A stretch of 7,758 bases of DNA, taken from NCBI GenBank assembly GCA_014381485.1, contig JACNLN010000027.1, positions 1 to 7,758 of the forward strand. Direction: 5' to 3'. Origin of the DNA: Fidelibacterota bacterium. GTDB lineage: Bacteria; Fidelibacterota; Marinisomatia; Marinisomatales; CAZVFT01. Positions 1 through 6,440 of this stretch are shown here, one piece after another (positions within the stretch are counted from its first letter, which is position 1; the number at the start of each line of letters is the position of its first letter). Below the pieces are notes generated by a model that saw only the letters and a program-made list of their open reading frames with translations, was not told the DNA's origin and made no database searches. The position numbers and the translations under genes are program-made.

Positions 1-1
1 T

Positions 2-67
2 GAACATTTACCGTTAGTTCAGAAATTAATCCGAAAAAATCGAGACAGGTTTGAGAGTGATTCGTAG
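2..67 (+). CDS. Possible C-terminal end of a plus-strand gene cut by the left edge
   Basis: An open plus-strand frame enters from the left edge and stops at TAG (65-67). It encodes 21 residues, EHLPLVQKLIRKNRDRFESD plus S, with the alternating hydrophobic and charged pattern of an amphipathic helix at a protein's C-terminus. It would converge on the methylmalonyl-CoA mutase gene, with 36 bases between the two stops. The minus strand here also has an open frame through the edge, but it has no ATG, GTG or TTG start and a less protein-like composition. The fragment is too short to assign to any family, and chance openness is quite possible. Confidence 0.3.
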   Translation, partial: EHLPLVQKLIRKNRDRFESDS

Positions 68-103
68 TACAATCATCCCTCTCTACAGCGATGAATTTGT
101 CTA

Positions 104-1600
104 TCAGATCTGTTCAGAATATTCCCCATATACTTCTCGAAGCGTATCTGATATTTCACCTAAAGTCACCTGGGATTTTACTGCGTGAATGATATGAGGG
201 ATAAGATTATCTCCCTTCTTAGCGGCATTTGCGAGGGAGTCTCGGGCTGAAGATACAAAGAGATTATCTCGATCTTCTTTGAATTTTTTAACTTTTTTTA
301 CCTGTCGATTGACGGCTTCCAAATCTATTTCCAGTGTTGAAGAGTGTATTATATTATCGGATTGAAATTTATTCAGCCCTACTATAATCTGTTTGTTCGA
401 ATCAATGATCTTTTGGGATTCATAGGCACTCTCGATAATTTTATTTTGTATAAACCCCTTTTCAATCGCTTTTATAGCCCCACCCATCTGAACAATGTTA
501 TCAATTATTTTTTTGGCATCAGCCTCCAGTTTATCTGTTAAATTCTCAACGTAATATGATCCTCCAAGGGGATCCACCTCGTCACTGACTCCAGACTCAT
601 AGGCAATGATTTGTTGGGTGCGCAGGGCTAAATTTACAGATTCCTCTGTTGGAAGAGAAATGGCTTCGTCACGGGCATTGGTATGGAGGGATTGTGTTCC
701 TCCCAAGACTGCAGCCAGTGCCTCAAAGGCAGTTCGGACAACATTATTATCTACCTGCTGAGCTGTAAGTGTGGAACCTGCAGTCTGAACGTGAAACCTG
801 CAAATCATCGATTTTGGGTTTTTTGCACGAAATTGCTCCTTCATAATCTTAGCCCACAGCCGACGTGCTGCACGGAACTTTGCTACCTCTTCAAAGAGAT
901 TACGGTGAGCATTGAAGAAAAAGGAAAGTCTGGGAGCGAAATCATCCACATTCAATCCTCGATCTACAGCTGCCTGAACATAAGCGATACCGTTGGCGAA
1001 CGTAAATGCCAGTTCTTGGGCAGCTGTGGATCCCGCCTCCCGAATGTGATAGCCCGAGATGGATATAGTATTCCATTTGGGTATATGTTGGTGACAGAAT
1101 TCGAAAATATCTGTGACAATCTTCAAACTCGGTTCAGGCGGAAAGATGTACGTTCCCCTGGCAATGTATTCCTTGAGAATGTCATTTTGAATTGTTCCCC
1201 TCAAATTTTCAATGCTGATACCCTGTTCCTCTGCCGTAACAATGTAGAGGGCTAACAGAATAGGAGCCGTGGCATTAATGGTCATTGAGGTGGAAACAGC
1301 ATCCAGAGGAATCCTGTCGAAAAGGATTTTCATATCTTCAAGAGTTGAGATGGCGACCCCCACTCTCCCCACTTCTCCCTCCGCCATCGGGTGATCAGAA
1401 TCGTATCCAATCTGTGTCGGAAGATCAAAGGCAACCGACAGCCCGGTCATACCCTGATCTAAAAGGTAGCGATATCGCTTATTTGACTCCTCAGCTGAAG
1501 CAAAGCCGGCATACTGGCGCATAGTCCAGAGCCGGTCTTTGTACATATTGGGATGAATACCCCGGGTAAACGGAAATTTGCCAGCTTTTTCTTTTGACAT
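104..1600 (-). CDS. Methylmalonyl-CoA mutase, catalytic (large/alpha) subunit without B12 domain
   Basis: Catalyses the adenosylcobalamin-dependent rearrangement of (R)-methylmalonyl-CoA to succinyl-CoA in the cytoplasm. The 498-residue protein is only the TIM-barrel substrate domain. Using the ATG at 1600, Tyr30 (in RQYAGF), Arg148 (in EYIARGTYIFPPEP) and His185 (in SISGYH) match Y89, R207 and H244 of the Propionibacterium enzyme at one constant offset of 59. These are the methylmalonyl-CoA signature; isobutyryl- and 2-hydroxyisobutyryl-CoA mutases differ at the first two positions. FHVQTAGSTLTAQQ, GGTQSLHTN and DPLGGSYYVE are further family blocks. The chain ends after the linker helix (EISDTLREVYGEY) with no DxHxxG cobalamin-binding domain, so a separate small subunit is required. 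It is the last gene of the operon. An in-frame TTG at 1621, one base after the upstream stop, has an AAGGA eight bases ahead and would add seven residues; ATG is preferred by codon. Confidence 0.95.
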   Translation of the reverse strand: MSKEKAGKFPFTRGIHPNMYKDRLWTMRQYAGFASAEESNKRYRYLLDQGMTGLSVAFDLPTQIGYDSDHPMAEGEVGRVGVAISTLEDMKILFDRIPLDAVSTSMTINATAPILLALYIVTAEEQGISIENLRGTIQNDILKEYIARGTYIFPPEPSLKIVTDIFEFCHQHIPKWNTISISGYHIREAGSTAAQELAFTFANGIAYVQAAVDRGLNVDDFAPRLSFFFNAHRNLFEEVAKFRAARRLWAKIMKEQFRAKNPKSMICRFHVQTAGSTLTAQQVDNNVVRTAFEALAAVLGGTQSLHTNARDEAISLPTEESVNLALRTQQIIAYESGVSDEVDPLGGSYYVENLTDKLEADAKKIIDNIVQMGGAIKAIEKGFIQNKIIESAYESQKIIDSNKQIIVGLNKFQSDNIIHSSTLEIDLEAVNRQVKKVKKFKEDRDNLFVSSARDSLANAAKKGDNLIPHIIHAVKSQVTLGEISDTLREVYGEYSEQI

Positions 1601-1622
1601 TATGTTTCTTTCTTCAGGCAAA

Positions 1623-2357
1623 TCATTGTTCCTTTTTAATCTGTTGGTAAGCTATATTGATTGTTTTGAATTTTTCTTCAGCGAGGTGTTTCAGCTCATC
1701 GCCAAGATGGGCTACCTTATCGGGGTGATACTTATTCGCCATTTTTCGGTAAGCTCGTTTAATTTCCTGTGGGGAAGCATCAGTATCGATTTCAAGAATT
1801 TTATAAGCAGAGGTAGTATCCTTGACGAACATGGCTCTGATAGATTCAAAATCAGGGTGAGAAACGCCAAGGTAATTGGCAATTTTATGGATGGCATCAA
1901 TTTCTTGAGGGTGAACATGCCCATCTGCCTGAGAAAGTCCAAAGAGAACATGAATCATCTCAAGGCGACTGGGGTGGTCCATGTGGCTTTTAACCTGACG
2001 GCAGATGGTAGGGAGGGAATAGTCCTGTTTGAGAATATCCTGAAAAAGAATCATAAGATCTCTTGTGTTTTCTCGTCCAAAATTTTGGATTAAAAATTGT
2101 TTGACATAATCCAGCTCAGATCGTAGAAGACGTTTGTCTGCTTTCATAACATGTGCAAAGAGCACAAGAAGAGAAACAGCAAAGTCACCAGGTTTTGTCT
2201 GAGGGTAGGCAGGGGAAGATTCCCCGCCTCCTAAGCCGGGATATCCTCGTCTTTCAGATAATGTCGCCAGAGTAAATCCAACGATCCCACCAATTGGACC
2301 CGCAAGAACCCATCCTAATCCACCCCAGAGCAGTTGTTTACCCACGCTCATTTTCAT
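1623..2357 (-). CDS. DjlA-like membrane co-chaperone with TerB and C-terminal J domain
   Basis: A 244-residue protein built like E. coli DjlA. A glycine-rich N-terminal segment (about residues 9-32, with GGLGW and GPIGG) is probably a membrane anchor. A short Gly/Pro-rich linker follows, then a helical TerB-like domain (about 55-178, with FAHVMKADKRLLRSE and LSQADGHVHPQE as its paired acidic helices). A J domain lies at about 182-244, with YKILEI, IKRAYRKMANKYHPDKV and the catalytic HPD at 211-213. J proteins stimulate the ATPase of DnaK-type Hsp70s, so this one may recruit Hsp70 at the inner membrane. Its start overlaps the end of the carrier-protein gene by 20 bases, and GGAG lies four bases before the first ATG; a second ATG two codons in is also possible. 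Its client is unknown, and its place between carboxylase and mutase genes is unusual. Confidence 0.88.
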   Translation of the reverse strand: MKMSVGKQLLWGGLGWVLAGPIGGIVGFTLATLSERRGYPGLGGGESSPAYPQTKPGDFAVSLLVLFAHVMKADKRLLRSELDYVKQFLIQNFGRENTRDLMILFQDILKQDYSLPTICRQVKSHMDHPSRLEMIHVLFGLSQADGHVHPQEIDAIHKIANYLGVSHPDFESIRAMFVKDTTSAYKILEIDTDASPQEIKRAYRKMANKYHPDKVAHLGDELKHLAEEKFKTINIAYQQIKKEQ

Positions 2358-2862
2358 TAAGCTCCAGTTGTATTAACAGGCAATTTTTTTCGACAGACTG
2401 TCCTTGAGAAACAAACACCTCTTTAATACAGCCTGTACTTGGAGAATCAATATCATTTTCCATTTTCATAGCTTCTAATACTAAAAGTATTTCTCCCTTT
2501 TGAACAGATTGACCGGGTACGACGGCTATAGAGGATACAAGTCCGGGAATGGGCGCCCGAACCTCTCCATTGGAGACAGTCACCGAATCGGACATTCCGA
2601 ACTTTTCCAGCAAAAGTTCATTTTCGTCTTTGATTTTTACAAAAAACACATTCTGGTCAATTGTAATGTTGTACCCCTCAAAATGTTTCGTAATAGTAAC
2701 ATAGTAAGATTTTCCATTGATAATGAGTGAATATGAAAACGGAGTTAGCCGGACAAAATTGATGGATTGTCTATTATTATCCACTTCAAAAATAACCTCA
2801 TTGCCGGAGAGAGAAAGCTGACAATCAATGGGCTGATTTTCAATAATCGCCTGAAGTTTCAA
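2338..2862 (-). CDS. Biotin carboxyl carrier protein of an acyl-CoA carboxylase
   Basis: Carries carboxybiotin between the biotin carboxylase and a carboxyltransferase. The C-terminal biotinyl domain (about residues 100-168) begins at VRAPIPGLV and holds the biotinylation motif EAMKMEND, with Lys133 as the expected biotin attachment site and the usual upstream PGQSVQKGE turn. The N-terminal hundred residues are beta-rich and resemble the linker/BT-like region that joins biotin carboxylase to carrier in fused propionyl-CoA carboxylase alpha subunits; here it is a free 174-residue protein. The start is TTG at 2862, overlapping the carboxylase stop as TTGA, and is supported by a strong ribosome binding site. 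No carboxyltransferase gene is in the window. Propionyl-CoA as substrate is inferred from the mutase in the same operon. Confidence 0.92.
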   Translation of the reverse strand: MKLQAIIENQPIDCQLSLSGNEVIFEVDNNRQSINFVRLTPFSYSLIINGKSYYVTITKHFEGYNITIDQNVFFVKIKDENELLLEKFGMSDSVTVSNGEVRAPIPGLVSSIAVVPGQSVQKGEILLVLEAMKMENDIDSPSTGCIKEVFVSQGQSVEKNCLLIQLELNENERG

Positions 2863-4361
2863 GATAACCCTTCCTTTCTACCAATTGATTTCCACAATGA
2901 GGCTTCTGTTGTTTTCCTATTTGTGATGGTGGGTTCTGGTTTCATATTGGTGGTGTGAATCCCGGCGACAGCACATGCAAGTTCTCTTTCAATGCCCATG
3001 TTATCTTGTTTAAATCTGAGTAGCTCATCAAAAGATTTTTCGATAAAGTGGGTATTATAATTTCCAGTTTGAAACTGTCTATTGGAAATAACGGCGATGC
3101 AGAAGGGAATGGTCGTTTCTATACCAACGATATGGCATTCTTTCAAAGCTCGTTTCATTCGATTGAGGGTATCTTTTCGTGAGTTTCCCCATGCGACAAG
3201 TTTGCCGAGAAGAGGATCATAGTAGGGAGTAATTTCCTGTCCCATCCGGATACCGTGGTCGAACCGAATTCCAAAGCCGTCGGGAAGATGCAACTCCTGT
3301 ATGGTTCCCGTACTGGGGATAAAGTTATCAAATCCATTCTCGGCATAAATACGGCATTCGATGGCATGTCCTCTGTGACCAATGTATTCTTCATCAAGAG
3401 ACAACTTTTTACCTGAAGCCACGCGAATCTGTTCCCGGACAATATCTAATCCACAAATCATCTCCGTTACAGGGTGTTCAACCTGAAGGCGTGTATTCAT
3501 CTCAAGGAAGTAAAAGTTTTTATTTTCATCCACAAGATATTCAACAGTTCCGGCTCCCACATAACCAGATTCAGTGACAATTTTTATGGCGCATTCTGCC
3601 ATTTTCTTCCAGAGACTACGCGAGATGAAAGAGGATGGTGACTCCTCAATAAGCTTCTGATATCGCCTTTGGACGGAACATTCTCGCTCTGTGAAAGCTG
3701 CCACATTTCCGTGGGCGTCAGCCATAAACTGGATCTCAATATGACGGGGATTGGGCAGGTATTTTTCGATGAAAATACGAGAGTCAGAGAATGAGGCTCC
3801 TGCTTCAGACATTGCCCGTTCAAGTGAAGACGAAAGCTCCGATGGCTTATTCACAATTCGCATTCCCTTTCCACCACCGCCACCTACGGCTTTAAGAAGA
3901 ATTGGGTATCCTATGGAGGATGCTATCTTTTTTGCTACCTTTTCATCCGTGATCTCTGATTCAGAACCCGGAGATACAGGAACATGAGCCCGCTTTGCTG
4001 TCTGACGGGCTTTTATTTTATCACCAAGGTTGATCATAGCATCAACGGGGGGGCCAATCCATATCAAATTAGCATCGATAACAGCCTGTGCAAATTTTGG
4101 ATTTTCGGATAAAAAGCCGTACCCCGGGTGAAGACCTTCTGCTCCGGAAACTTTTGCCGCTTCGATCAGTTTGTCTATGCGTAAGTAACTTTCGGTGGAT
4201 GGAGCTGATCCGATTGGGTAAGCTTCCGTTGACATAAGAACATGAGGTGATTGACGATCTACATCCGAGTAGACAGCGACGGTCTGGATACCCATTTCGT
4301 GGCAGGTGCGGATAATCCGTACAGCGATTTCTCCACGATTTGCTATCAGAATCTTCTTCAT
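2859..4361 (-). CDS. accC: Biotin carboxylase subunit of acetyl/propionyl-CoA carboxylase
   Basis: ATP-grasp enzyme that carboxylates biotin on the carrier protein using ATP and bicarbonate. All expected pieces are present in 500 residues: the N-terminal ILIANRGEIAVR Rossmann motif, EGLHPGYGFLSEN, Lys117 and Lys157 flanking the ATP lid, and the glycine-rich loop VGGGGGKGMR (159-168). His207, Glu275, the Mg-binding Glu287 and Asn289 (FLEMNTR), the RLQVEHPVTE block and Arg337 (IECRIYAE) match the known catalytic set of E. coli AccC. It is about 50 residues longer than E. coli AccC, as is common for propionyl-CoA-type subunits. It is the first gene of the minus-strand operon. The ATG at 4361 has no clear Shine-Dalgarno sequence. 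The symbol names the family; in this context it probably serves propionyl-CoA carboxylase rather than fatty acid synthesis. Confidence 0.95.
   Translation of the reverse strand: MKKILIANRGEIAVRIIRTCHEMGIQTVAVYSDVDRQSPHVLMSTEAYPIGSAPSTESYLRIDKLIEAAKVSGAEGLHPGYGFLSENPKFAQAVIDANLIWIGPPVDAMINLGDKIKARQTAKRAHVPVSPGSESEITDEKVAKKIASSIGYPILLKAVGGGGGKGMRIVNKPSELSSSLERAMSEAGASFSDSRIFIEKYLPNPRHIEIQFMADAHGNVAAFTERECSVQRRYQKLIEESPSSFISRSLWKKMAECAIKIVTESGYVGAGTVEYLVDENKNFYFLEMNTRLQVEHPVTEMICGLDIVREQIRVASGKKLSLDEEYIGHRGHAIECRIYAENGFDNFIPSTGTIQELHLPDGFGIRFDHGIRMGQEITPYYDPLLGKLVAWGNSRKDTLNRMKRALKECHIVGIETTIPFCIAVISNRQFQTGNYNTHFIEKSFDELLRFKQDNMGIERELACAVAGIHTTNMKPEPTITNRKTTEASLWKSIGRKEGLS
2869..2875 (-). promoter_or_regulatory. 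Strong ribosome binding site for the TTG-started carrier protein
   Basis: On the minus strand AGGAAGG sits six bases before the TTG at 2862, inside the last codons of the biotin carboxylase gene. No in-frame ATG lies close by. This Shine-Dalgarno match decides the TTG start and implies translational coupling across the TTGA overlap. Confidence 0.7.
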
Positions 4362-4417
4362 TGTTAAAATGAAAATAACATATTTAATTTATCCATAAAA
4401 GTCCTATATTAATAACG
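4362..4417. promoter_or_regulatory. AT-rich divergent promoter region between carboxylase and plus-strand operons
   Basis: These 56 bases must hold the promoters of both divergent units. On the plus strand TATATT at 4405-4410 is a good -10 hexamer, placing transcription start at or next to the ATG at 4418; no convincing -35 is seen. On the minus strand candidate -10 boxes in the AT-rich stretch are weak and I cannot choose one. Neither gene has a recognisable Shine-Dalgarno sequence, so leaderless or A/T-rich-leader initiation is possible. Confidence 0.45.
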
Positions 4418-4954
4418 ATGAAACGATATAAACTACTTCTTACCATCTGGTGGTTGAAGATCACAAGAAGGTTAAAAACCTCAGGGCATTTATTAACAAT
4501 TAAAAAAGAGGGGTCTGGAGTAAAAAATGCACTCATTATTGTGCCTGAAGGTCAGGAGAATTCTCGAACTGCCAGATATTTTTTGAAATCCCTTTATAAA
4601 AATGATAAGGCGGATTTACATTTTTTGATGGAAAACAGGCTTTATCATACGTATAATAAAATTTTTAAAGACAATGTGAAAACCTACAGTGTACATAGTG
4701 AAATTAACTGGTTTCAACTTCCTCGAAAGGAATTTTTAAAGAGAGTACTTTCGAAACGATTTGATGCCGTTGTAGATATGCATCCTGAGTTTAAACTACC
4801 CACTGCCTATCTAACATATTTTTCAAATGCTCCACTACGTGTAGGTTTTTCGAGTGAATTCTCCGAATATTTCTTTAACATAATCATAGATAAAAAACAG
4901 AGCGATTTTATTGAAAAAGGATATCAAAAAATACAAAAACTATTAGGCATATGA
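4418..4954 (+). CDS. Uncharacterised protein with GT9-like N-terminal half
   Basis: A 178-residue protein I do not firmly recognise. It starts with a basic, aromatic-rich helix (MKRYKLLLTIWWLKITRRLK), possibly membrane-associated. A strand follows (NALIIVPEG, about 37-45) leading into a Rossmann-like repeat. The block FDAVVDMHPEFKLPTAYLTY with APLRVGF (about 115-144) resembles the YDxVIDxxxxxxSA...GAPxRIGF region of GT9 heptosyltransferase-like glycosyltransferases. A full GT9 enzyme has about 320-350 residues with a C-terminal nucleotide-sugar-binding domain; that half is absent and the gene ends cleanly by ATGA overlap with the next gene. It may be a non-catalytic or half-size relative. The link to a sugar nucleotidyltransferase downstream supports a role in envelope glycan metabolism, but this is inference. 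Confidence 0.8.
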   Translation: MKRYKLLLTIWWLKITRRLKTSGHLLTIKKEGSGVKNALIIVPEGQENSRTARYFLKSLYKNDKADLHFLMENRLYHTYNKIFKDNVKTYSVHSEINWFQLPRKEFLKRVLSKRFDAVVDMHPEFKLPTAYLTYFSNAPLRVGFSSEFSEYFFNIIIDKKQSDFIEKGYQKIQKLLGI

Positions 4955-6162
4955 ACATACACATTTTTGAAAATCGACAGAGAGCTTTAAACCTCAACCC
5001 CATCACCCTTACCCGTCCAGCTTTTGAAGTACGGTGTGGGGCATTTACGTATTTTGAAAGGGTAAAACATCTTTTTCCTGATGAACAATTGGTTTTTTTC
5101 GTCAGGGAAGAGATAAAGGGAGTAGTAGAGGAGAGGTATCCCGGAATCAGGGTGAATCCTGCAGAAGTCAAATCAGGAATCTGGCTTGATGGAAGTACAT
5201 ATTGGAATAGAGAAATGATAATGTCAATTATGGATTCCTCCGGTCATCTTTTTATTTCCAATGGAACTGTTGTCGGAGCTCACCTTGATGCCAAAATGGG
5301 ATCAGAATGGCTGGAACAAGGTGGTCCTGTACTTGTCAATCCTGATTTACCTTTGCCTGAGAAGGAGATTTCTGTCCAAACCCCAGAATATCTCTGGGAA
5401 TGCGTCCATTTGAATGAGAAAGTTCTTGAAGAGGATAGCCTTCTTTTTGATCTGGGGATGTGTTTTGGTAATGTGGATGATGGTGTTCACGTTGTGAATG
5501 AAAAAAATACTTATATTGGCAAGCGAAGCAAAATAAAAGCAGGCACTGTTCTGGATTCTGAAAACGGTCCAATTATCGTTGGTGATAACGTGACCATTCT
5601 TTCCAATAGCTACTTGCAGGGACCTCTTTATATTGGGGATGGCTGTGTGATCAAAGCTGGAGCGAGGATATATGGAGGAACTGCCATTGGACCGGGGTGC
5701 AAGATTGGCGGGGAAGGTGAAGCATCTATTTTTCAGGGCTGGAGCAATAAACAGCATGACGGGTTTATCGGTCACGCTTATATAGGCGAATGGGTCAACC
5801 TCGGGGCTGATACAAATAACAGTGATCTTAAAAATAATTATTCAAATATTTCTGTTTTTGTGAATGGGAAAAATGTTGACACTGGATCAAAATTTGTGGG
5901 TTTATTTATGGGGGATCATTCAAAGACCGGCATAAATACAATGTTTAATACGGGAACATCTGTGGGACCTGCATGTAATATCGTGGGGTATGGTTTTCCA
6001 ACAAAAAATATTCCGCCATTCACATGGGTAGTAAATAGGAAAATACGGCGACATCTTTTCAACAAATTTGTGGAAACAGCAAGGATTGTTAAAGAAAGAC
6101 GGGAACAAGTATTTTCTTTAAGCGAAGAATTATTGTACAGACAGATTTTAGAAAAATCGTAA
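4951..6162 (+). CDS. GlmU-family sugar nucleotidyltransferase with C-terminal left-handed beta-helix
   Basis: A 403-residue two-part protein of the alternative GlmU family found in Bacteroidota-like bacteria. The N-terminal part (about 1-165) opens with IHIFENRQRALNLNPITLTRP, the family's equivalent of the nucleotidyltransferase domain, but lacks the classical LxxGxGTRM signature. From about 183 to 345 come hexapeptide turns (IGKRSKIKAGTVL, IIVGDNVTI, IGDGCVIKAGARI, IGPGCKIGG) forming a left-handed beta-helix, with FIGHAYIGEWVNLGADTNNSDLKNNY (about 272-297) as the acyltransferase-like active region. Classical GlmU makes UDP-GlcNAc from glucosamine-1-phosphate. Whether this protein does the same or activates another sugar cannot be read from sequence. 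It overlaps the upstream gene by four bases (ATGA), so the two are probably coupled. Confidence 0.85.
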   Translation: MNIHIFENRQRALNLNPITLTRPAFEVRCGAFTYFERVKHLFPDEQLVFFVREEIKGVVEERYPGIRVNPAEVKSGIWLDGSTYWNREMIMSIMDSSGHLFISNGTVVGAHLDAKMGSEWLEQGGPVLVNPDLPLPEKEISVQTPEYLWECVHLNEKVLEEDSLLFDLGMCFGNVDDGVHVVNEKNTYIGKRSKIKAGTVLDSENGPIIVGDNVTILSNSYLQGPLYIGDGCVIKAGARIYGGTAIGPGCKIGGEGEASIFQGWSNKQHDGFIGHAYIGEWVNLGADTNNSDLKNNYSNISVFVNGKNVDTGSKFVGLFMGDHSKTGINTMFNTGTSVGPACNIVGYGFPTKNIPPFTWVVNRKIRRHLFNKFVETARIVKERREQVFSLSEELLYRQILEKS

Positions 6163-6230
6163 ATATCTATGAGTCAACTCTGACAAGGTGTTTTTACAAA
6201 AGTATGAGATTATTAACTTCATATATTGCG

Positions 6231-6280
6231 ATGCATCGAGCCCTTCGGCTTCGCTCAGGACAGGCCTGTCGAAATGTTGA
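6231..6280. repeat. Palindromic dispersed-repeat-like element
   Basis: This stretch contains a perfect 12-base palindrome, GACAGGCCTGTC (6259-6270), preceded by a small hairpin AGCC-CTTC-GGCT (6239-6250). The combination of CCCTTCGGCTTCGCTCAGG and CCTGTCGAAATG resembles a well-known class of short interspersed repeats seen in intergenic regions of several bacterial phyla, whose readthrough gives an ALRLRSGQ-like peptide. It is more GC-rich than its flanks. Only one copy is in the window, so repeat status rests on recognition rather than on an observed second copy. Confidence 0.55.
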
Positions 6281-6299
6281 AGATAGACTTATTGCATTA

Positions 6300-6322
6300 G
6301 CGAGAATTAGCGTAATTCGCGG
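6300..6322. repeat. Inverted repeat, possible second part of the dispersed element
   Basis: GAATTA (6304-6309) and TAATTC (6313-6318) are perfect inverted arms around a GCG loop. Flanking GCG (6300-6302) and CGC (6318-6320) can extend the pairing with a small bulge. It lies 20 bases after the palindromic element and may belong to the same mobile or structural unit. No T-run follows, so it is not a factor-independent terminator. Confidence 0.4.
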
Positions 6323-6378
6323 TTTCTGGAGTCCACTCATTTATTGTATAGAAAAAATATAACCAAAAAAGATTATTG

Positions 6379-6407
6379 TTGACGTATGTGATGACTCCGT
6401 TTATATT
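6379..6407 (+). promoter_or_regulatory. Sigma70-type promoter for the zinc-ribbon/DUF3467 pair
   Basis: TTGACG (6379-6384) and TATATT (6402-6407) are near-consensus -35 and -10 hexamers separated by an ideal 17 bases. Transcription would start near 6414, giving a leader of about 27 bases. AGGGAG (6422-6427) is the likely Shine-Dalgarno, 13 bases before the ATG at 6441, and could pair with CTCC at 6412-6415 in a weak four-base-pair hairpin at the very 5' end of the message. Confidence 0.65.
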
Positions 6408-6440
6408 TACGCTCCGAATTTAGGGAGTTATAGATATAAA

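Noticed and set aside
1..103. Open minus-strand frame downstream of the mutase as the start of a B12-binding subunit
   Set aside because: The translation has no ATG, GTG or TTG start and none of the expected KPGLDGHDRG-type motif; the plus-strand frame ending at 67 looks more protein-like.
683..1255. 190-codon open frame on the plus strand
   Set aside because: It lies wholly antisense to the conserved core of the mutase gene, is rich in Cys and Ser and lacks any family motif. It is a shadow of the real gene.
1578..2093. 171-codon open frame on the plus strand
   Set aside because: Antisense to the TerB/J-domain gene, whose HPD and domain order are clear. No promoter or ribosome binding site supports it.
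5347..5775. 142-codon open frame on the minus strand
   Set aside because: Antisense to the beta-helix region of the GlmU-like gene; the hexapeptide pattern shows that the plus strand is coding.
6173..6195. Possible terminator after the GlmU-like gene: GTCA-ACTC-TGAC followed at a distance by TTTTT
   Set aside because: The stem is only four base pairs and six bases separate it from the T-run, so it is too weak to call a terminator.
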